Below are positions 12,489-23,323 of a DNA stretch of 64,000 bases, in pieces (position 1 is the first letter of the stretch; every line of letters starts with the position of its first letter). This stretch comes from Schoenoplectus triqueter. Lineage: Eukaryota > Streptophyta > Magnoliopsida > Poales > Cyperaceae. A program made the translations under genes and the position numbers. The notes beneath the pieces were generated by a model, which was not told where the DNA came from, did not search any database, and saw only the letters and a program-made list of their open reading frames with translations. The stretch covers positions 700,237-764,236 of the forward strand of contig CAXKVV010000040.1 of assembly GCA_964058805.1 (NCBI GenBank), written 5' to 3'.

Positions 12489-12800
12489 AAAGTGTTCTGC
12501 ACCAAAAGTTTATTTATTTGCAGCATAAAGACATCATCCACCTATCTATAACCCTTACTATAATATTCCTCCGAGGCCTGAAATGTACACTTATTAACCC
12601 GTAGTAGAATTTTCTGGTTTTAATGGAGATGATCCAAGAGGTTGGGTGCAAAGATGTGAGTACTACTTTTTCATTTATCTAGTGCCAGAGTGGAATAAGA
12701 TGAAATTGATTGTCATGCATTTCAAAGGTAAAGTGCAGGGTTGGTTTCATGAGTTGTTGGTCAATAAGCAGCAAGCTATTACTCGGCAAGAATTTGTTAC
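12489..12800 (+). pseudogene. Fragment of a Ty3-type gag gene
   Basis: The segment closely duplicates 14047-14370, starting at AAAGTGTTCTGCACCAAAA and continuing through sequence that reads GDDPRGWVQRCEYYF, as in the gag/DUF4219-like N-terminal region of plant Ty3 elements. It is interrupted by stops and frameshifts and loses similarity after GGCAAGAATTTGTTACA. It has no LTRs of its own and is probably a stray piece of the same family as the element at 13046-20458. Confidence 0.6.
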
Positions 12801-13040
12801 ATAAGCTATTTTGTAATTTTTTAATGAGAAAATAAGAATCTTTTATAGTGAAGCGAAATATTAGTACACTACTAAAAGTATCATTTTTTTACGGATGGTC
12901 AAAATTACCAGCAAGGCAGGCCAAATTTATGGAGTTTATCAATTACCAGTTCGCTTGTTGCCTGGATCGCTCAGTGCCTCAATCGCTGGCTCGCTGCCTG
13001 GGTCAGATGTCGAAGAGTCAGAGAATCGCTGCCTGGGTTG
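12801..13040. other. Unassigned sequence between the gag fragment and the LTR element
   Basis: This short interval includes a GC-richer patch with repeated CGCTGCCTGGGT and CGCTGGCTCGCTGCCTGGGT words near 12960-13035. No gene or element end was recognised, apart from the CTCTG target duplication at its right edge (13041-13045). Confidence 0.4.
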
Positions 13041-13045
13041 CTCTG

Positions 13046-13458
13046 TGTCAGGTACGTAGATTAAAGAAGTTGTGTGATAGGTTTTAGAATGCTTTTATTG
13101 TTAAATATCTGAGTTTGGATCAGTTTTTGTACAGAAGAAGCTCAACTAGTTGATGATGTATAGTTTTGAGCTGCCACGTGTAGAAGAAGCTTATAGAAGC
13201 TATATATTTTTGTAAACCGAAATGAAAATTAAGAAATGAATGAAAATGAATCTTCTCTCTTGATTTACGTATCTTCTCTTTTTACTTCTCTTTACTGATT
13301 CCATCTCTCTTATCTCTTCTTTTTCTTCTATTCTTCTCATTTTATTACTCTTTTACTAGTAAATTTCTCTCTCTTCTTCTTCTCTAAATTTTCTTATTAC
13401 TTATATTAGTATCTAGCTTTTCTCTAAATTCATGTACTAGCTGAACTGGTATGTGACA
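13046..13458 (+). repeat. Left (5') LTR of the gag-only element
   Basis: A 413-bp repeat, TG...CA, clearly similar along its length to 20014-20458. It lacks the roughly 30-bp insertion around CAACCAGCCGGTCACATCCC that is present in the right LTR. The 3' third is a long pyrimidine-rich CTTCTCT tract. Confidence 0.85.
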
Positions 13459-13461
13459 AAT

Positions 13462-13472
13462 TGGTATCAGAG
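13462..13472 (+). other. Primer-binding site for initiator tRNA-Met
   Basis: TGGTATCAGAG lies three bases after the left LTR. It is complementary to the 3' end of plant initiator tRNA-Met, the commonest primer of plant Ty1 elements and several Ty3 lineages. Confidence 0.85.
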
Positions 13473-13505
13473 TTTTGATCTTGCAACCTAAAATTCTAAA
13501 AAACC

Positions 13506-13766
13506 ATGAGCGAAACTGTTGCAATACGAACTCAAAATCAACTAAACCAGATTAAGGAAAAACAAAATCAGATCAGAGAAGACCAAAATCAACTGAATTT
13601 GAATCTTGATATGATCTTGGAGAAGTTGCAAAAGCTGACAGATGACCAAACCAAGCAAGTAGATGAAATGAATATCAAGATGGATAAAAGATTAAATGAG
13701 ATGAATACAAAGATGGAGGTGCAGGTGAAAGAGTGGTTATCCAAGGAGATGAGAAAAGACAGGTGA
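13506..13766 (+). pseudogene. N-terminal gag remnant (coiled coil)
   Basis: The open frame encodes 86 residues starting MSETVAIRTQ. They are rich in Gln, Asn, Lys and Glu with a heptad-like pattern, a typical coiled-coil start for plant Ty3 gag. The frame stops at MRKDR, and the downstream gag sequence is in other frames, so the gene is broken. Confidence 0.6.
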
Positions 13767-14046
13767 AGTAATTGATGCGGGTCAAACTTCTATGGATTCG
13801 AGTAAGGTTATCTCTTCCTTTGACCTAAGCTCCTCTTGTATTACATCAATGGTACAAAATCTTTTAAATTCCAATGTTGTACCAGTATCAACTCAATTGT
13901 GTCAAGTAACTAGCACATAATCCATATATGTGACTCTACTAAAGCTTAATCCCATACCCACTATTGCAAATACACTCCAAAAATCCTCTCCAATCACTAT
14001 CATACCTTAGATTTCGTAGCATTCTCAACAGAAAAACCTATTTCAT

Positions 14047-14398
14047 CCAAATACCCAAAGTGTTCTGCACCAAAACTTTCTTTATTTGCAGCATAAAGAC
14101 ATCCTCCACCTATCTATAACCCTTACTATAATATTTCTCTGAGGCCTGAAATGTATACTTATCAATCCGTAGTAGAATTTCTTGGTTTTAATGGAGATGA
14201 TCCAAGAGGTTGGGTGCAAAGATGTGAGTACTATTTTTTCAGTTATCTAGTGCCAGAGTGGAATAAGGTGAAATTGACTGTCATGCATTTCAAAGTTTAA
14301 GTGCAGGGTTGATTTTATGGGTTGTTGGTCAATAAGCAGCAAGCTATTACTTGGCAAGAATTTATTACAGAAGTTGTCAGGAGGTTTGATATGAAAAG
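14047..14398 (+). pseudogene. Central gag remnant, left of the nested LTR
   Basis: Translating with frameshifts gives GDDPRGWVQRCEYYF and KQQAITWQEF, matching the capsid-like portion of plant Ty3 gag. It is interrupted at 14398 by the nested solo LTR; the AAAAG at 14394-14398 is the duplicated target. Several in-frame stops are present. Confidence 0.6.
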
Positions 14399-17300
14399 TG
14401 TCACACCCCAGAAATAAATTGAACGGGTTAGGGTGCTAAATCCCGCCACGTACGCACGACGAGACGTGCGTACAAAAGGCTTAATGAATAAAATAAAAAA
14501 ATCACAGAATAAACAAAACAAATAATAATATAATATACATGACTATACAGTCCAGAATGAACAAAGAGAAATACAACGCCGACATCGGCGGGGCTAGCTC
14601 CATCGGAATGGGCAGCAATCTCTCAAAATAAAAACCCAAAAGAATAAATAAAACTCGAAACCCGATAGATCCTAATCCACTACCCTACTCACATGCGGAA
14701 GCGACGAAGCATCTCTGTCACCACGCAGGACTGCACCTAGCACTCTCATCCAAAAACTCGATCCCGCTCCTGTAAAACCTGGACCCCACAACCACCGTGG
14801 AAACGTGAGTGATAAATCACTCAGTGCGGTTTTAGGTCCAGCACCGAGATATTATAAATCTCCAGGCTTAGACTTAAAACCATTACAAATTTATTTTTAT
14901 AATAAATATTACAGTTACATAAAATTTGATGTTTAATAATTAAATTGATTTAAATTTTGTTCTGAGTAGAGTATAAAAGAATCCAAAAGAGTTTAATAAA
15001 ATGCACTACTTGAAATCATGAATATTTTAAATCAAGGATAAACCCAAAATGAATCATTATGAGATATTATAATATCAAAGGTACGGGTTCAAACTCCCAT
15101 TTCACACGAATGACTTTGCGGGATAAATTCTTTTCAGAAAGAACCGACCTCAACCAGTGCTCTATAGAAGAGAGCCCGCTCTATAGAAGAGAGCGTCATT
15201 CACTATCAAAACCATCCCTAATTTATCCCGCTCAGTCCCTTACTATAATGAAACGAACAACGACTCGATTTCTATCAATATATAAGTCAAATTGAAGGAG
15301 ACTATCCGAAAATAATATAAAATGAAGTGAATCAATCACGAACGAATATAAAGCGACAAAATAGTCACTGCTAAATATAAAGTGATAAAATAATCACTGT
15401 AACCACGGAATAGCTCCTCAATAATAAATTTAAAGTGTATTTAACTATGAAATCGAGTCGGTACTGACACTCTTCCCAAACCCAAATTTGGATATTCATT
15501 TTTAACTTAAAATTTTCCTTGAGTTTCATAACATCATGCAAATTATAGAAAACGGATAATATGCAAATTCAAATCTTAATTCAATTTAGTTTTGTCTCGC
15601 TTAATTTGATCAATATAACAATCTGATTAATTATAATCTAAAAATCATATTATTTGTACAATAAAAATTTCAAGGTACTTAATTAATACCAATATAAATT
15701 ATTAAATACTAATTAATCTATCTAGGATAATCTATCCTAGATAATCTATCATGTAACTAATTATATTAAATTATTAAATACTACTTCCTCTATCTAGGAT
15801 AATCTATCCTATAACTAATTATATTAAATTATTAAATACTAATTACTCTAACTAAGCTAATATATCTTAGATAATCTATCATGTAACTAACTATATTAAA
15901 TTACTAAATACTACTTACATCTATCTAAGATAATCTATCCTACAACTAATTAACTTAATTATTAATCTAATTAATAATCAAAATGGAATGCATATAAAAT
16001 GAAATGCGGATGATATGATCAAGTTTCAATATCAAAAGAAAAGAAAATATATAATTTAAGTCATATCCTATGAAATCATAAATCTCAGTGCAATCCGCAC
16101 CTGAATATTTGGCAAGGCTGATAGCGTCTGATTGCTCGGTCTCCGGTGGGGCCCACGATCTCGTCAACCGTTTCATCCTGAGTGTACGTGATTGTCGGGT
16201 CGTCAAGATATTTCCGAGAACCTATAAAGTCAAAATAAATTAAATTGACGAGTATCCTATTCGCGTTGGGTCTGGTTAGGTCAGGGTGTACCGGACTCGG
16301 AAACGAGAGCATTATTATTTATGTTCGTGTTTTAAGATTATATTTATTTTGATTTAATATAATTGATTTAAATTTTATTTTGATTAATTAAGCTAATTAA
16401 TTATTATCACTTAATTAAATTAGATTTATAATAAGGATGATTACTTATTTAGGAATAGAGAAATTTATTAATGTATAATATTTTATATTCAATATATTTA
16501 GTATTCTTCTTATTAATTTAAAATAGAGAAATTGATTAATATACAATTTAAATATATATAATATTATATTTTAATAATATTTTATTTATATTAAAAATAG
16601 GGGAATTAGTTAATATATATTATACATAGATAATATTATATTTTAACATTCTTCATTTATTTTAAAAGTAGAGAAATTGATTATTATATATTATATCTTA
16701 TATATATAATGCTAAATTCCAATATTCTTTTGTTTATTCAAAAACAAAAGATTTAATTAATATATATTGTTTTATTATATATATTCTTTATTTCTAATAT
16801 TCTTTTCATAAAAAAAATAAAGAATTTATTATATATATATTTATATATTTATTAATATTATTTCATTATTAAATAGATAAATTAATTAATAAGTATTTAT
16901 ATATATTAATTAATGTTATTTCATTATAAAAATAGAGAAATTAATTAATATATATATACTTATATATGTATATATATTAATATTATTCAATTTTTCCTAA
17001 ATAAAGAAATTGATTAATATATATTTAAGATTTTATTATTATTCTTGTTGTTTCATAACTCTTAATTATTTATTTTACATTCTTTAATTATTTTTCATTT
17101 ATATCCTAATATTATTTTATTAATTAGAAAATATATATTATAGGCTAGAATTCAAATAAAAACAAAATGAAAGAAAAAGAAATTAATTTCAATTAAACTT
17201 AAATTTAAATTAAACGTTTTTATTTATTTAAACGTATTGGTGTTTTAATGTGATATATGTTAGTTATAATTTAGAAAACATATTTACACATACAGATATT

Positions 17301-17485
17301 GACAAACAAGAATTAACGATGGAGTTTTTATTCAAAAATATAAATAATTAATATTATTGATAGGGAGATTATAACTTATTAGCATAACTTATCATAATAG
17401 TTAACAATAATGTATATATTTCATTTTATACATTATAAATCTTATTAATATATATACAATATCATATTATGACTATTTCTAGTAT

Positions 17486-17522
<37 letters not shown>

Positions 17523-19373
17523 CTCATATTTTATCTTTGTTAACTTTCGTTTGTGAAATCATCCTTAAATTATTTTGTTACTGTATCTAGAAATTAAAAT
17601 ATATATGTTTCAAGTTAGTTACAGGTATTATAACATCAAAACGATTTTTGTGTCTATTCCCAAATTCCTAAACAGAACCACCAAATATGATTAGGGTCAA
17701 CAAGACACATTGCCAAAATCCAATATCTCATCAGATTTAGTAAATAAAAATTTGGCATACCCAGTAACATTTCAATACTAGAACCCATCGACACAGGTTT
17801 CAGCAAAAGTCAAGGCAGAAAACCCAAGGCAACTAGTACCAACAAAACCAGTACAACCCAGTAAATCAGGGACTAGCAACCCAGTTCAGAAACAAGAGTC
17901 AAAACAAAACCGATGGTTTAATAACAGAAAAAAAAATCATTCAACATTACTAGCAAGTAGAACAGACCATGTGCAAAACCCCACAAGTGATGCAACAACG
18001 AAATCCATAGGTTATTTTCAGTCCCCTCCTAACCAGTTTCAAACCCAACATCAAATGGCCAGCACAGAGAATCAAATCAACAAGCTAGCATTTTACCCGA
18101 ACACAAACCCCACAGTCCTTAACAATATAGTTGATATTAGACCAATTATCAGAACCGAATGTCCCAAACTCACAGTGATTACACAAAATCAGCACAGTGC
18201 AACCAAAATTCGGCACAGGCCCACACGGGCTAAGGTAGAGTAAAGAAGAAGATTACCGATTCTGGTTTATTTTATTTTTTTTGGACACAAGGCAACGGCA
18301 AGAGGCAAAAGAGTTGCTCGGTTTAGCGACTAAGAGGAGGCAAGGCCAGTATAGCTCACTGGCCCGAGGTGGGGCTTTGGTCCATCGATGCCGGTGGAGG
18401 CAGCGACATGGGAAATGACGAGCAGTGGCCAAGGCGAAGCCGAGGAGGGCATGAGTTTCGAAGAAGGAAGGTAGGTGTGAGATGGAGCAGTGCTGTCGTG
18501 CGGAAGCTCTTGTCTGAGCACGCTCAAGCTCGTCGTCATTCGAGTCGAGCAAGGATAGTCAATCCGATATCGATTTCTGGTTGCGCTCTGGTCGAGGGGT
18601 TTGCACTGCAACTCCAGCTTCTCCAATGGCAAGGAGAGAGGAGCAAAAGGGAGAGGAAAAATGGGTTTGAAGAGGGATAACGAGATGTGCAGGATGTGGT
18701 AAAGAAATCAAAGAGAGGGAGAGTTCTCTCTCTCAGTTTGGAAGAAATAAAAGGAAATGAGGGAGACAGGGAAGTGACGGAAGGTGAGGGAAAGGAAATG
18801 GGTCATTTCACGGGGAGAAAATAAATGTGTCTCGGGCAGAGGAGAAGAAAAATGAGGGTGGGGTGAGGGCTCTCGGGAAAAAGAGGAATATAGAGGAGAG
18901 AGAAAATAAGTTCAATCTCGATGTTTTGTGATTGAAATCCATATGGACCATTACTTGATAATTAAATTTTTTTTGAACATTCAAATTAATCAATTCATTC
19001 ATTATGATAATAATTTAATTTTTTGATTTGTCTTATCGAATGCTTTAATTATTCCAAATATTCAAATTCGTTAACTAAATGTCTCTTAATCGACTATAAG
19101 TGAATGAACGATAATTAATTATAAATTGAATTCATTTTCATTAATTTGAGTCCTTTAATTATATCACTTAATTATGATTTTAAATTATTCATATTTTAAT
19201 AAATTCTAATTTGATCTTTGGCAATTTCCTGACTATCCATTTTAAATTTCTAAAAGTTCCTATTTTTAATTGTGTATATTACATGACATTTTATTTATTT
19301 AAGTTTATTTATTATTATTATTATTTTTTTAAAGAAAAATATTTTATTCCTTTCGAATTTGCAGGGTTTCACA
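14399..19373. mobile_element. 4,975-bp solo LTR nested in the gag-only element
   Basis: It starts TGTCACACCCC and ends GCAGGGTTTCACA (TG...CA) and is flanked by perfect 5-bp duplications AAAAG at 14394-14398 and 19374-19378. The start is not repeated near the end. There is no primer-binding site and no coding frame of any retroelement protein, so it reads as one very long LTR left after LTR-LTR recombination. LTRs of this length and the TGTCACACCCC type of terminus fit Tat/Ogre-type Ty3 elements. Inside are a duplicated GCTCTATAGAAGAGAGC unit (15158-15196), TATCTAGGATAATCTATC repeats (15715-15960), a very AT-rich core and a GC-richer block at 18240-18900. Confidence 0.75.
15715..15960. repeat. 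Tandem TATCTAGGATAATCTATC repeats inside the solo LTR
   Basis: Four imperfect units of about 60-65 bp each contain TCTATC(C/T)TA, AACTAATTATATTAAATTA and TAAATACTA. They look like internal minisatellite expansion in the long LTR. Confidence 0.55.
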
Positions 19374-19378
19374 AAAAG

Positions 19379-19983
19379 TGTTATAAGTAGACAAATTCAA
19401 GCATTTGAGACAAAAAGAGATCATAGAAGAGTACAAAGTTTAATTTAAGGAGTTGAGGGTTATGATGCTAAGGGAAAATCCCAACTTAGATGATTTCTAT
19501 TTTATGAAAAAAAATATTGGAGGTTTAAAAGAAGAGATTAAGATATTGGTTGCAGCTTACAATATCACATCTTTAATTGAGGCTTACAAAACAGCAGCCA
19601 AGCAAGAAAAAAATTATGATGATTTTTGTAAGAAACCTAAACATTCAATTAACCCCACTAGTGTTGAAGAATTGAACCATGATTTTCAGCTTGTGAAGTA
19701 ATTTCCAAACAATTTTAAACCTCAACATTTCAGTCCTAGGTTTTTCAATTATGCCCCTATGAAACTTAAAAATCTTTGTTACAAATGCAAAGAACAATGG
19801 ACCCAGGGACATCAATGCAAAATTAAAGGATGCCTCAATGCTATGAAGATGGAGAAAGAACAAAAACTACAAAAGAATATCGTAGGAAGTAAAGAAAGTG
19901 ATGAGGATGAAGAACTATTAGCAGATTTACAAGAATTGAATCAGAATTTTGATCTGAATGTAATGGCTGATCAAACACCTTGA
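19379..19983 (+). pseudogene. C-terminal gag remnant with zinc knuckle
   Basis: This resumes the gag sequence broken at 14398. The last open frame (19759-19983) reads NLCYKCKEQWTQGHQCK, the Cys-x2-Cys...His-x-Cys type of knuckle found in many plant Ty3 gag proteins. A short acidic tail follows, then a stop and the purine-rich GAAGGAATGAGG in front of the right LTR. Upstream frames contain stops. Confidence 0.65.
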
Positions 19984-20013
19984 GGTCAAGGTGACTTTTG
20001 AAGGAATGAGGTA

Positions 20014-20458
20014 TGTCAGGTACGTAAATTAAAGAAGTTATGTGACGGGCTTTAGAATGCTTTTGTTGTTAAATACCTGGGCTTGGATAAGTTTTTGTAT
20101 AGAAGAAACCCAACTAGTTGATGATGTATAATTTTGAGCTGCCATGTGTAGAAAAAGCTTATAGAAGCAACCAGCCGGTCACATCCCTTTCTCTCTCTCT
20201 ATATTTTTTGTAAACTGAAATGAAAATCAAGAAATGAATGAAAATGAATTTTCTCTCTTAATTTACGTATCTTCTTTTTTACTTCCCTTTACTGATTCCA
20301 TCTCTCTTATCTCTTCTTATTTTCTATTCTTCTCACTTTATTACTCTTTTACCAGTAAATTTCTCTCTTCTCTTTCTTCTTCTCTAAATTCCCTTATTAC
20401 TTATATTAGTATCTATCTTTTCTCTAAATTCATGTACTAGTTGAACTGGTATGTGACA
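20014..20458 (+). repeat. Right (3') LTR of the gag-only element
   Basis: A 445-bp repeat beginning TGTCAGGTACG and ending ATGTGACA, preceded by a purine-rich tract and followed by the CTCTG duplication. It differs from the left LTR by many substitutions and one roughly 30-bp insertion, so the element is not recent. Confidence 0.85.
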
Positions 20459-20463
20459 CTCTG

Positions 20464-21576
20464 CACTGGGCGGAGACCGCAAAGCTGAGATTTTGGGTAG
20501 AGACAGAGAAGAGGGAGTCTGGATGACTGGGTGGCAGCGACGGAGAGTCGGAAAAGAGTAAGAGGCGATTGATTGAATATGAATCGATAATTTTGATAAT
20601 TTAGATATGATATACAAATCGGAGAACTGGACAACAATAGAACACAAGAAGCCCATCTGAAATTCAATTTACTTGGGAGATCGATCATCGGTGTATAAAT
20701 TTCAGTTTTATGGGGATATTTAATATAACATAAATCATACTCATTTTGCCGAGAACAAACAAAACATGTGATATATTTATTTTTATTTGATTATTTTTAT
20801 TAAGAAAAATATATTTAACATCGTGCATAATGAAATAATTTGCAAGGATGTCAAAATATGAAGTTCCGTAGAGAAAATTTTTCTTCATCAACTTTGTTAT
20901 CTATTATTTTGAGTTTTATTTTTTTTATTTTTAATATATAAAATATTATTATTTTAATAGTTTTTTTATTAAATAAAAATATTTATTAAATTATTAATTT
21001 TTTATTTAGTACCGATTAGTTAATGAGTTTGAACCCGACAATCTGATAATTGCCATCTAATCAAAATCTTGCATCTGTTCTTCTTGGTAGTTTAGGTTGT
21101 ACTATTGAGGTTATAGTGTTGTGTATGAATGTATGATGAAGTTGTAATGTTTTGTTACGTTAGTTTCGAATAGAGTGAAAAAAATATTTTGGCAAAAACG
21201 CAAAGTCAACAGATAATATATATACATCTATTTAAATTTTGAATGCTCTTACTTGTTTTGCTTTTCTTGACTAGTTTATACCTATTCTACCATTCTTTTA
21301 CATTTTCTATGAGAAAGAGCTTTAAGTCGATAAAATAAAAGAAATCGCATATTATTAAGTCGAAATATTTAAGACGCGACTTGATGTAAACTTTCCAGTA
21401 CACTGTACACCACTAGGGTCGTCATTTTGTGTTGCAGCGATTTTAGTATTTTTTTTTTTTACACGCACAAAACAAGACGAGTCCAAAGCAGCTCAGATTT
21501 TGTAAGAGATTTTTAGGAGTTTGGCCGGCTCCATTCAAATAAACCTACATGCTGCTGATACTTCGTATTTTCTTGG
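20464..21576. other. AT-rich stretch without recognised genes
   Basis: After a short GC-richer patch (20464-20560) the sequence is AT-rich with only short random frames. No repeat ends, exon series or RNA genes were recognised. Confidence 0.5.
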
Positions 21577-21904
21577 AGTCCGTTCCGTAAATTAAGGATA
21601 ATTTTGGATGAGCGATAATTTAAAAAAAAATAATAGAATAATATTATATAAAATAATAAAAGAATGATATTTTTACTTTTCGGAAGAGTAATTTGATAAT
21701 TATTAATTAGAATAGTGAAACTATTGATAATTATGATATTAAAAATAATGATGATAATAATAACATAATAACAATAATAATAATATAATTATAATCATAG
21801 TGTACTAATATAATATAATAATAATCATAATAATAATAAATAAATAGTATAATCATAATGTAAATAAATAATAAACACTATTCTACAATAGCTAAACTGG
21901 TATT

Positions 21905-23312
21905 TGATGTGGTTTCTACACACAAGTAATAAATCTCTAGTTATTACTCGGTTCGGTTGCAAGTGTACAACCTAGTCGAGCAGTACTTAAGGTTCGTCTC
22001 CACAGGGACAATTCGAAATATAAAATCTGACCTAACAATCTAATTTAGTAAAAGAATGAATAAATGAATTGGTTTGTTCGTTCATAAGGTTCGTTTGAGG
22101 TAATTAAACTAAAGTCTTAAGGTAAAATCTGGGTTTTTGACAGATACGAGAAATTAGGGTTCATAGGGGTTAATATCCACTAATGACATGATTAATTGAT
22201 TATCGAATTTGTTCTTTTAATTATGAAGGCACAGTTTGAAATGTTGGTACAAAGGGATATCTCTATGTTTATACCATCCTTAAATTACAATACCCGTTAC
22301 CTCTCGGTATGGTTATCCTAATCTAAGGTCATTAAGTTCTACTGTCCTAATTAATCTAGAAAACCGTTCGTCACCTCTCGGTACTTGGTACAATTCCCTA
22401 AACAATTAGGTCAAGCCCGTATAGGACGTGCGTCACCTCTCGGTACTTAGTCTATCTAATACCCTATTCTTTATGGTCAGGACTAAATATTCAACCTCTC
22501 GATTGAAAATACCGAATCCTAGGGTTTCATGTGATTTCGATTAAGTCTTCACATTCAATTGAAATAAAGAATAGATCATAAAATAAACAAGAACATATGC
22601 GGTAAAAATATCAACTAATCATGCCAAGAGTTTCAATTACATCCCTAATCTACCCTAGAAGAATCCTTAGCCGATCATGGCTAAGGCACAAATGAAATTC
22701 AGAAATTAAAAGAGTTCAAAAGCATAGAAAATAATTAAACCAGTTGATCAATCCAATCTCTTCTTCTTTACTCTTTTTCTCTCATTTTCTCCTTTCTATT
22801 CTTCTTCTCCTCTCTCCAAAACTCTCAAAGAAACTGAAAAACTCCTCTCAGATCTGTCCTAGGGCAGTTTTTCCTCTTTGGAGGCGTTCTCCTCTCTTTA
22901 AAATCGAATCTGGAGCCTTCTGGGGCGAAGGGATGCTTTCAGGGGCGAAACAGAACCGCTCTTTACGGCCCGAAAAGAAAAGATTTTGACCCAAAAAATT
23001 CACGCGGTTTCTTGACAGAGAGCTCTTTTCGACCCGAAAAGATAACTTTTTGGGTCAAAAGGTGGTTCATGCAGTTTTTCTCCAGCAAGATCTTCGTTGT
23101 TCTAGTTGCGCCTAGCTTACTCCATCTTCATCCAAATATTCCCAAAATGCTCCAAAAGTCCTGAAATCAAAGAAACCATGACAATATCTCGAACTTTGTG
23201 CAATATCCAAACTAAATCAACTAATTGAACTAAAATATGCATAAAAAGGGTAAAATGGTATAGTTTTAGATACCAAATCCTATCAGAATATATATGTGAT
23301 TTTGACTTATCA
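21905..23312 (-). repeat. 3' LTR of the Athila-like element
   Basis: 1,408 bp, identical in length to the other LTR. Read on the plus strand it carries ACCTCTCGGTA words near 22300, 22372 and 22434 and a related TTCAACCTCTCGATTGAA palindrome at 22490-22507. It abuts the polypurine tract at 23313. Confidence 0.93.
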
Positions 23313-23323
23313 AACTCCCCCAA
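23313..23323 (-). other. Polypurine tract next to the 3' LTR
   Basis: On the minus strand this reads TTGGGGGAGTT immediately before the 3' LTR start (TGATAAGTC). It is the expected priming site for plus-strand DNA synthesis and agrees with the minus-strand orientation. Confidence 0.8.

Larger units (their letters stand above)
13046..20458 (+). mobile_element. Gag-only Ty3-type LTR element, split by a nested solo LTR
   Basis: LTRs at 13046-13458 and 20014-20458 begin TGTCAGGTACG and end ATGTGACA. They are flanked by a perfect 5-bp target duplication CTCTG (13041-13045 and 20459-20463). A tRNA-iMet primer-binding site follows the left LTR. The internal region encodes only degraded gag: an N-terminal coiled coil, a central capsid-like part and a zinc knuckle. 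Then it runs straight into the right LTR, so protease, reverse transcriptase and integrase are missing. Without the 4,980-bp nested insertion and its duplication the element is about 2.4 kb. It is non-autonomous and was probably mobilised by a related full-length element. Confidence 0.85.

Noticed and set aside
18253..18680. Overlapping frames of about 100 codons on both strands
   Set aside because: They lie in the GC-richer block of the long solo LTR; no introns, domains or similarity recognised.
22744..22989. 81-codon frame repeated at 34799-35044
   Set aside because: It is the same sequence in the two LTRs and is not a separate gene family; pyrimidine-rich LTR sequence without a domain.
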